NCBI GenBank assembly: GCA_002336895.1
Contig: DDFC01000032.1
Coordinates: forward strand, 621,904 to 685,903
Length of the DNA stretch: 64,000 nt
Direction: 5' to 3'
Source of the DNA: Verrucomicrobiaceae bacterium UBA1938
Lineage (GTDB): Bacteria; Verrucomicrobiota; Verrucomicrobiia; Verrucomicrobiales; Verrucomicrobiaceae
Shown here piece by piece: positions 59,590 through 64,000 of this stretch. The position numbers and the translations under genes are program-made. Position 1 is the stretch's first letter; the number at the start of each line of letters is the position of its first letter. The notes under the pieces are model-generated. The model saw only the letters and a list, made by a program, of their open reading frames with translations. It was not told the DNA's origin and did not search any database.

Positions 59590-59979
59590 ATGACCCCGCT
59601 CGAAACCGTCCGCGAAGTGTACCGCGCCATGCGCGCGGGGGATGATGCCGCCTTCACCGCGCTCTGCACCGACGATCTCGTCTGGCAGCAGAGCGCGGGT
59701 TTTCCAGGTGGTTCCACCTGGCACGGAGCCGGCGCAGTGATCGAGAATGTCTTCCAAGCCAATGCCAGACGATGGACGGGCTTCAGCTTCACCGAAGAGG
59801 AAGTGTTTGGCACAGGCGACCGAGTGGTGGTCCTCGGACATTACGGCGGCACCGCCCCTGCCACCGGCAAAACGATGCGGGCCGCAGTCGCCCACGTGTA
59901 TGACCTGAGGGAGGGCAAAATCTGCCGCTTCCGCATGTTTGCCGACACGCACCCCATGTGGGAGGCGCTGGCGGAGTAA
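59590..59979 (+). CDS. NTF2/SnoaL-like small protein
   Basis: The 129-residue protein shows an NTF2-like cone fold: TVREVYRAMRAGDDAAFTAL, GAGAVIENVF, VVVLGHYGGT, and LREGKICRFRMFADTHPMW. Such proteins act as isomerases, hydratases or sensors of small molecules. It follows the SDR by 11 bp and closes the TetR-controlled group; it converges on pncA with a 3-bp gap. Confidence 0.85.
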   Translation: MTPLETVREVYRAMRAGDDAAFTALCTDDLVWQQSAGFPGGSTWHGAGAVIENVFQANARRWTGFSFTEEEVFGTGDRVVVLGHYGGTAPATGKTMRAAVAHVYDLREGKICRFRMFADTHPMWEALAE

Positions 59980-59982
59980 CTG

Positions 59983-60582
59983 TCAGTGCTGGATGACAGC
60001 CCCCGCCGCCTGCATCTCTGCCACAGCGCGCTCAACATCACCGGGTTGTAGATTCACTCCACGACAGGCAGATGCGATGAGATTCACCCGAAAGCCCTCT
60101 TTGAGCGCATCCAGCACGGTGAACTTCACGCAGTAGTCCGTGGCCACGCCGGCGATGCTGAGCTCGGTGACGCCCTGCGCTTTCAGCCACTCTCCCATGC
60201 CGGTGGAGGCACGATGGCCGTTGTCGTAGAAGCCGCTGTAGCTGTCGATGCGCGGATTCATCCCCTTGGTGAAAACACGGGTGATGCAGCGTGTGTCGAG
60301 ACCGGGGGCGAATAGAGCGCCATCGGTGTTTTGCACGCAGTGCACAGGCCAGAGTGTCTGCGGCAGGCCGTCGAGGTCGATTTGTTCAAAGACATTCCGG
60401 CCAGGATGATTTGCGGCAAAGCTGCCATGATCTGCCGGATGCCAGTCCTGAGTGGCGACGATCAGCTCAAACTGCGGCATGAGGCCATTCACGATGGGGA
60501 TGATCTCATCCCCGCCAGATACGGCCAGCGCACCGCCGGGCATGAAGTCGTTTTGGATGTCGATGAGGAGGAGAGTTTTCAT
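59983..60582 (-). CDS. pncA: Nicotinamidase
   Basis: The 199-residue protein shows the catalytic triad Asp8, Lys106 (FTKGM) and Cys151 (ATDYCVKF), and metal ligands in TQDWHPADHGSF (Asp46, His48, His52). It hydrolyses nicotinamide to nicotinate in NAD salvage. Its ATG overlaps the stop of the endonuclease V-like gene by 4 bp, and it is the last gene of a coupled operon with pncB. Confidence 0.95.
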   Translation of the reverse strand: MKTLLLIDIQNDFMPGGALAVSGGDEIIPIVNGLMPQFELIVATQDWHPADHGSFAANHPGRNVFEQIDLDGLPQTLWPVHCVQNTDGALFAPGLDTRCITRVFTKGMNPRIDSYSGFYDNGHRASTGMGEWLKAQGVTELSIAGVATDYCVKFTVLDALKEGFRVNLIASACRGVNLQPGDVERAVAEMQAAGAVIQH

Positions 60583-61121
60583 GGGGGAGGATTGTCAGAG
60601 GGTGCACCGCTGCGGCAAAGGTGATCGACCAGCTTCAGCAAAGTGGGCAGACGAAACGCGCCGTGCATGGATTCGATGTGGCGTGCGGCCTCCTGCTGAT
60701 CCATGCCGATGGCGGTGACAAAAAGGGGCTTCAGGCTCTCGCCACGGAAGACATGCGCCGCATGCGGGGACTGATCGAAGGACGTCTTTGCCACGCCGAT
60801 CACCGGGATTCCCGTGGCTTCATGCAGATGCCATCCCAGGCCGGGTTCGCCGGGGCGCAGCCAGACATGGCCGTCGATGACGATCATGGAAGGCTGCTGC
60901 GGCAGCTGCTGCAAGACGGCCAGCACGCATGGCAGCTCACGACGGTAAAACTGTCCGGGCTGATACTCTGCCACTTGTGGGATGTGGCAGAGATGTTGCT
61001 CACTGGCATGCTCGTCCGCCCAGTTTTCAAACACAATGGCGGCAGCAGTCGCCCCGTGGTCGTGGTAACACACATCCACGGCGGCTATAAGCGGCTGGCA
61101 GGCATTCACAGGCGTACTCAC
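60579..61121 (-). CDS. Endonuclease V-like protein
   Basis: The 180-residue protein matches endonuclease V: AAVDVCY (catalytic Asp), YQPGQFYRRELPCVLA (Glu), MIVIDGHVWLRPGEPGLGWH (second Asp, recognition loop) and IPVIGVAKTSF. It is about 40 residues shorter than E. coli Nfi and lacks some of the recognition loop (GHG is GHV). The family cuts next to deaminated bases, in DNA or in inosine-containing RNA. It overlaps both pncB and pncA by 4 bp, a context I have not met before. Confidence 0.85.
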   Translation of the reverse strand: MSTPVNACQPLIAAVDVCYHDHGATAAAIVFENWADEHASEQHLCHIPQVAEYQPGQFYRRELPCVLAVLQQLPQQPSMIVIDGHVWLRPGEPGLGWHLHEATGIPVIGVAKTSFDQSPHAAHVFRGESLKPLFVTAIGMDQQEAARHIESMHGAFRLPTLLKLVDHLCRSGAPSDNPPP

Positions 61122-62557
61122 GATTTGGCTTTTTGAATGAGCTGCATCTTCCGCTCATGCAGTGTCTTTTCCACACCTGCTGGATATTCGTGCGGATGTT
61201 GCAGGCGCTTCACCGTGGCGTGGAGATGTGAGAGCTGCTCGCGACAGCGGTTTTGGATCTGCGGCAGTGTGGGCGGTTCGAACACGAGTTTGCCAGCTTT
61301 GAAAACTGGCTGCAGGAGATCCTCATACGCAGCACCTTCTGGCATGAGCTTGCTGCGGGAGGCATCGGCCGGATGGACGATCTCGACCTGCTCAGGGCAG
61401 CCGTGTTCTTCATCGTAGATGGCATCGCCTCGGAACTCGCCGTTCAGGGTGAAGCGCCGCACCTGCTGGATGCCGGGATTGCTGACTTTGACCGCATTTT
61501 CGCTGAGCTTGATCTTGGGCTCCCATTCGCCGTGCTCGTTGCGGATGGCACCGAGCTTGTACACGCCGCCGAGTGCGGGTTGTGAGCCGCCGGTGACCAT
61601 TTGTGTGCCCACGCCCCAGACGCTGATTTTTGCCCCCTGGTGCTTGAGGCTTTCAATGAGGTGCTCGTCGAGGTCATTGCTGGCCACGATAAAGGCGTTG
61701 GGGAAACCGCCTTCGTCCAAAATGCGTCGGGCCTCGATGCTGAGCCAGGCGAGATCTCCCGAGTCGAGCCGGACGCCGTTGAGTTCGTGCCCGCGTGCGC
61801 GCAGACGTTTGCCGACTTCCACGGCATGGCGCACGCCTTCGAGGGTGTCGTAGGTGTCCACGAGGAAGACGCAGTTGTTGGGCAGTGCGTCTGCATACGC
61901 TTCAAAGGCCTCTAGTTCCGTTTCAAACGACATCACCCACGAATGCGCATGCGTGCCGCGCACCGGGATGCCGTGGGTCATTCCCGCGAGCACGTTTGAT
62001 GTGGCCGAGCAGCCGCCGATGAAGGCCGCGCGGCTGGCCATGACTGCGCCCTCCGGCCCCTGCGCACGGCGCAGGCCAAACTCCAGCACCGGCTCTCCCT
62101 GCGCCGCCAGGCAGACGCGCGCGGACTTGGTGGCGATCAGCGTCTGGAAATTGATCATGTTCAGCAGCGCCGTCTCCGCCAGCTGCGCCTGCACCAGCGG
62201 ACCGCGAATGCGCAGCAGCGGCTCATGTGGGAAAACTACGGTGCCTTCTGGAATGGCATCCACATCGCAACGCCATTCGAGGGTGCCCAGGTAGTCGAGA
62301 AAGCCGCGCTCAAAGAGCGGCTTCCCATCCCGCCCCGGCAGCGTGGCCAGATACTCCAGCTCGGCAGTGCTGAAGCGAAAGCCCTGCAGCCACTTCACCA
62401 CATCCCCCAGCCCCGCCGCGATGGCATAGCCGCCGGAAAACGGCAGCTTTCGGAAAAACAAGTGAAACACCGCCTCCTGCTCCGCCTTGCCGCATTTCCA
62501 GTATCCGGCGGCCATGGTGAGTTGATAGAGATCGGTGAGGAGGGGGCTGGTGGTCAT
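61118..62557 (-). CDS. pncB: Nicotinate phosphoribosyltransferase
   Basis: The 479-residue protein shows LTDLYQLTMAAGYWKCGK, the FHLFFRKLPFSGGYAIAAG block, EFGLRRAQGPEGAV, ATSNVLAGMTHGIPVRGTHAHSW, and VRLDSGDLAWLS. It makes nicotinate mononucleotide from nicotinate, the step after PncA. Length fits the bacterial pncB1/2 type. It starts 3 bp after the ADP-ribosylglycohydrolase gene and overlaps the endonuclease V-like gene. Confidence 0.95.
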   Translation of the reverse strand: MTTSPLLTDLYQLTMAAGYWKCGKAEQEAVFHLFFRKLPFSGGYAIAAGLGDVVKWLQGFRFSTAELEYLATLPGRDGKPLFERGFLDYLGTLEWRCDVDAIPEGTVVFPHEPLLRIRGPLVQAQLAETALLNMINFQTLIATKSARVCLAAQGEPVLEFGLRRAQGPEGAVMASRAAFIGGCSATSNVLAGMTHGIPVRGTHAHSWVMSFETELEAFEAYADALPNNCVFLVDTYDTLEGVRHAVEVGKRLRARGHELNGVRLDSGDLAWLSIEARRILDEGGFPNAFIVASNDLDEHLIESLKHQGAKISVWGVGTQMVTGGSQPALGGVYKLGAIRNEHGEWEPKIKLSENAVKVSNPGIQQVRRFTLNGEFRGDAIYDEEHGCPEQVEIVHPADASRSKLMPEGAAYEDLLQPVFKAGKLVFEPPTLPQIQNRCREQLSHLHATVKRLQHPHEYPAGVEKTLHERKMQLIQKAKS

Positions 62558-62560
62558 GGA

Positions 62561-63601
62561 TTAGTAGGGAGGCAACATGCGACGGAAGCCGTGCAGGATG
62601 ACAATGACAAGAAAGAAAAGGTTTCGAAGAGGAACGGCGGGCCAAAAATAGCGAGGAGCATGGCGATTTCCTGAGGACAGTGCGTTCGCCACTCGACGGA
62701 TGTAATTGACCGAGCGTGGCCATTCGTAAATGCCGTCGATCCATGCAAGTGGGATGCCCGGCTCTCCGGTTTCAGCGCCGCAGATGGCACCTGTGATCGC
62801 CGCCACGGTGTCCGTGTCTCCGCCGCATTGAATCACTGAGCGCACGGCTGATTCGAAGTCACCACGATGCCGCAACCATGCGAACAGCGCCACTGCCACA
62901 GTGTTGGGCGCAAAGCCGCTCACACCGCAGCCGCAGCCGATTTCGTCCGCATATTCCAGCACGCTTTTATGTGGTGAGCCCAACGCTGTCTTCAATGCCT
63001 CAAAGCGCATCTTCATTTCGTCGCTGACGATGAGTTTCTCCAACACGTGCAACGCCGCATGCGAAGAGAAGTGCTGTGAGGCCATGCAGGCGGCTTCCGC
63101 CACAAGGAGTGCGGATTCTTCTGCGCGCGGATCCGTGTGCGTCAGGCGACATGCGGCGCGGGCGAATGCCTGTCGTTTCGCAGCATCATCGCCAAACACC
63201 ACACCAATAATAGCACTGCGCATGGCGGCTCCATTTCCCGCCGAATAAACTCCGGCCTTCGCCGCAGGGAATCCGATCCACAGCCGCAGGATGGCCTTTG
63301 CCGTGCTCAAACCGACGCCTGCTGGAAGCGACAACAGCCACCAGCGGAGCTTCCAGCCGAGTGCACGCTGCACTGCGACAGCATCGTTTGGGTGCTCTGT
63401 CAGCGCAGCGGCCAGCATCAGCGTGTGCTCCGTGTCATCGCTGAACATGCCACGTCCGAAGAGGAAGCGATGCCGATCTCCTAGTTTCATGGCCGCAACG
63501 CGCCTGCGAGAAAGTCGCTCGGCAGGAAGCCCCAGCGCATCGCCCACTGCGGTGCCAAACAGGCAGCCGAGTATGGCGGCATGATGGCGAGGTTCTTTCA
63601 T
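62561..63601 (-). CDS. ADP-ribosylglycohydrolase (DraG/ARH family)
   Basis: The 346-residue protein has LGCLFGTAVGDALGLPAE, the metal-binding GMFSDDTEHTLMLA, YSAGNGAAMRS, LTHTDPRAEE, and the second metal motif IQCGGDTDTVAAITGAICG. These enzymes remove ADP-ribose from proteins or nucleic acids. A C-terminal hydrophobic stretch (NLFFLVIVILHGF) may anchor it at the membrane. The ATG at 63601 overlaps the stop of the upstream small gene by 4 bp (ATGA), so they are coupled. Confidence 0.93.
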   Translation of the reverse strand: MKEPRHHAAILGCLFGTAVGDALGLPAERLSRRRVAAMKLGDRHRFLFGRGMFSDDTEHTLMLAAALTEHPNDAVAVQRALGWKLRWWLLSLPAGVGLSTAKAILRLWIGFPAAKAGVYSAGNGAAMRSAIIGVVFGDDAAKRQAFARAACRLTHTDPRAEESALLVAEAACMASQHFSSHAALHVLEKLIVSDEMKMRFEALKTALGSPHKSVLEYADEIGCGCGVSGFAPNTVAVALFAWLRHRGDFESAVRSVIQCGGDTDTVAAITGAICGAETGEPGIPLAWIDGIYEWPRSVNYIRRVANALSSGNRHAPRYFWPAVPLRNLFFLVIVILHGFRRMLPPY

Positions 63602-63975
63602 GGATACCAAGTCTCTGCGTGACCTCGAAATGGGGTGCCAATTTGCTGCGCGACTTCGATCTGGCCCACGATATGACGATTGAACTCCTCCAGCTCTTCG
63701 TCAGGCACCCAGAGTTCACGATCAACCACTCCATCGAAGACTTGTCCCTTGAAGTGACTCAGGTAGTTTGTGTCCACTTCAAAGCGTGTGATAAAACCCA
63801 AGACTGACGATGACAAATGCCAGCCACGCGCGATCTGAATCGCGCACTTTTCATCCAGAATCGGATAAAAAATCAGCAGATCAGGCAGACGCGATGGAAA
63901 GGCCTTCCAGCCGGAGTTTTCGATGAGTTTCAGCTCCATGGTGCTGACAGGTCCATAGAGAGTGGTCGTGTTCAT
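63598..63975 (-). CDS. Small protein of the ADP-ribosylation/crystallin J1-annotated family, ART-like
   Basis: The 125-residue protein contains LYGPVSTMELKLIENSGWKA, FPSRLPDLLIFYPIL, IARGWHLSSS, and ELWVPDEELEEFNRHIVG. I recognise it as a small family often found next to ADP-ribosylglycohydrolases. The order of an N-terminal LYxPV strand, a middle FYP block, and a late Glu followed by a VP strand ending IEV resembles the ADP-ribosyltransferase fold, but the R-S-E residues are not certain. It is coupled to the hydrolase by ATGA and could modify a target that the hydrolase restores. Confidence 0.65.
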   Translation of the reverse strand: MNTTTLYGPVSTMELKLIENSGWKAFPSRLPDLLIFYPILDEKCAIQIARGWHLSSSVLGFITRFEVDTNYLSHFKGQVFDGVVDRELWVPDEELEEFNRHIVGQIEVAQQIGTPFRGHAETWYP

Positions 63976-64000
63976 GATTTAGTTTCCCCCCATAGTTGAA

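Noticed and set aside
1..64000. tRNA or rRNA genes
   Set aside because: No cloverleaf with a TTCGA-type T arm and no rRNA core sequence was noticed by reading; a covariance search would be needed to be sure.

Overview
The window is high-GC chromosomal DNA of a Verrucomicrobiota bacterium, most likely of the Verrucomicrobium/Prosthecobacter kind. Three things point there. The lexA promoter carries a TGTTC-N4-GAACA palindrome, the LexA box form I know for that phylum. A giant PVC-type secreted dehydrogenase/cytochrome c protein is present, together with FGly sulfatases paired with secreted esterases. Surface proteins rich in Ala/Pro (SecG tail, sensor kinase) fit as well. About 53 protein genes are called. 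I saw no rRNA, tRNA, CRISPR array, transposase or phage gene.

Layout. 1-8 kb: a giant FHA/coiled-coil protein (3' end outside the window), a small FHA membrane protein, small secreted proteins and a Tat-type phosphatase. 8-16.5 kb: apbE, a DinG-like helicase, glutamate dehydrogenase, an M32 carboxypeptidase, lexA, a TPR protein and bioF. 16.5-20.3 kb: a metzincin-like protease in AT-richer DNA, then two beta-barrel outer-membrane proteins with strong terminators. 20.3-26.6 kb: ilvD, pdxA, esterase, unknown, lysS. 26.6-28.9 kb: a hairpin repeat array, a secreted serpin and a Uma2 nuclease in lower-GC DNA, ending in a degenerate copy of the lysS 3' end. 28.9-37 kb: hydrolase/sulfatase pair, methyltransferase, TPR operon, a frameshifted lipoprotein, a sodium/solute symporter, ilvC. 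37-40.6 kb: FKBP isomerase, an acyltransferase-like membrane protein, and a 930-bp gene-free mosaic of hairpins with a perfect 40-bp duplication of the acyltransferase 3' end. 40-53 kb: ThuA/PVC mega-protein, secG, then a VIT-VWA / VWA / response regulator / histidine kinase operon. 53-60 kb: fabZ-like and plsC-like genes diverging from one shared CATG, a second sulfatase/esterase pair, an L,D-transpeptidase, and a TetR-controlled thioredoxin/SDR cluster. 60-64 kb: a tightly coupled minus-strand operon for NAD salvage and ADP-ribose chemistry (ART-like small protein, ADP-ribosylglycohydrolase, pncB, endonuclease V-like, pncA).

How it fits together. Most genes serve a heterotroph living on sulfated and acylated polymers (sulfatases, esterases, PVC dehydrogenase, symporter). 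Core biosynthesis is scattered among them (ilvC, ilvD, bioF, pdxA, lysS). The least ordinary signals are: (a) the 3'UTR of the second porin, which is complementary to the translation-start region of the first; (b) short hairpin arrays whose stems covary between copies, lying next to duplicated gene 3' ends; (c) the NAD/ADP-ribose operon; and (d) an SSM-like VWA surface-sensing operon with an atypical kinase.
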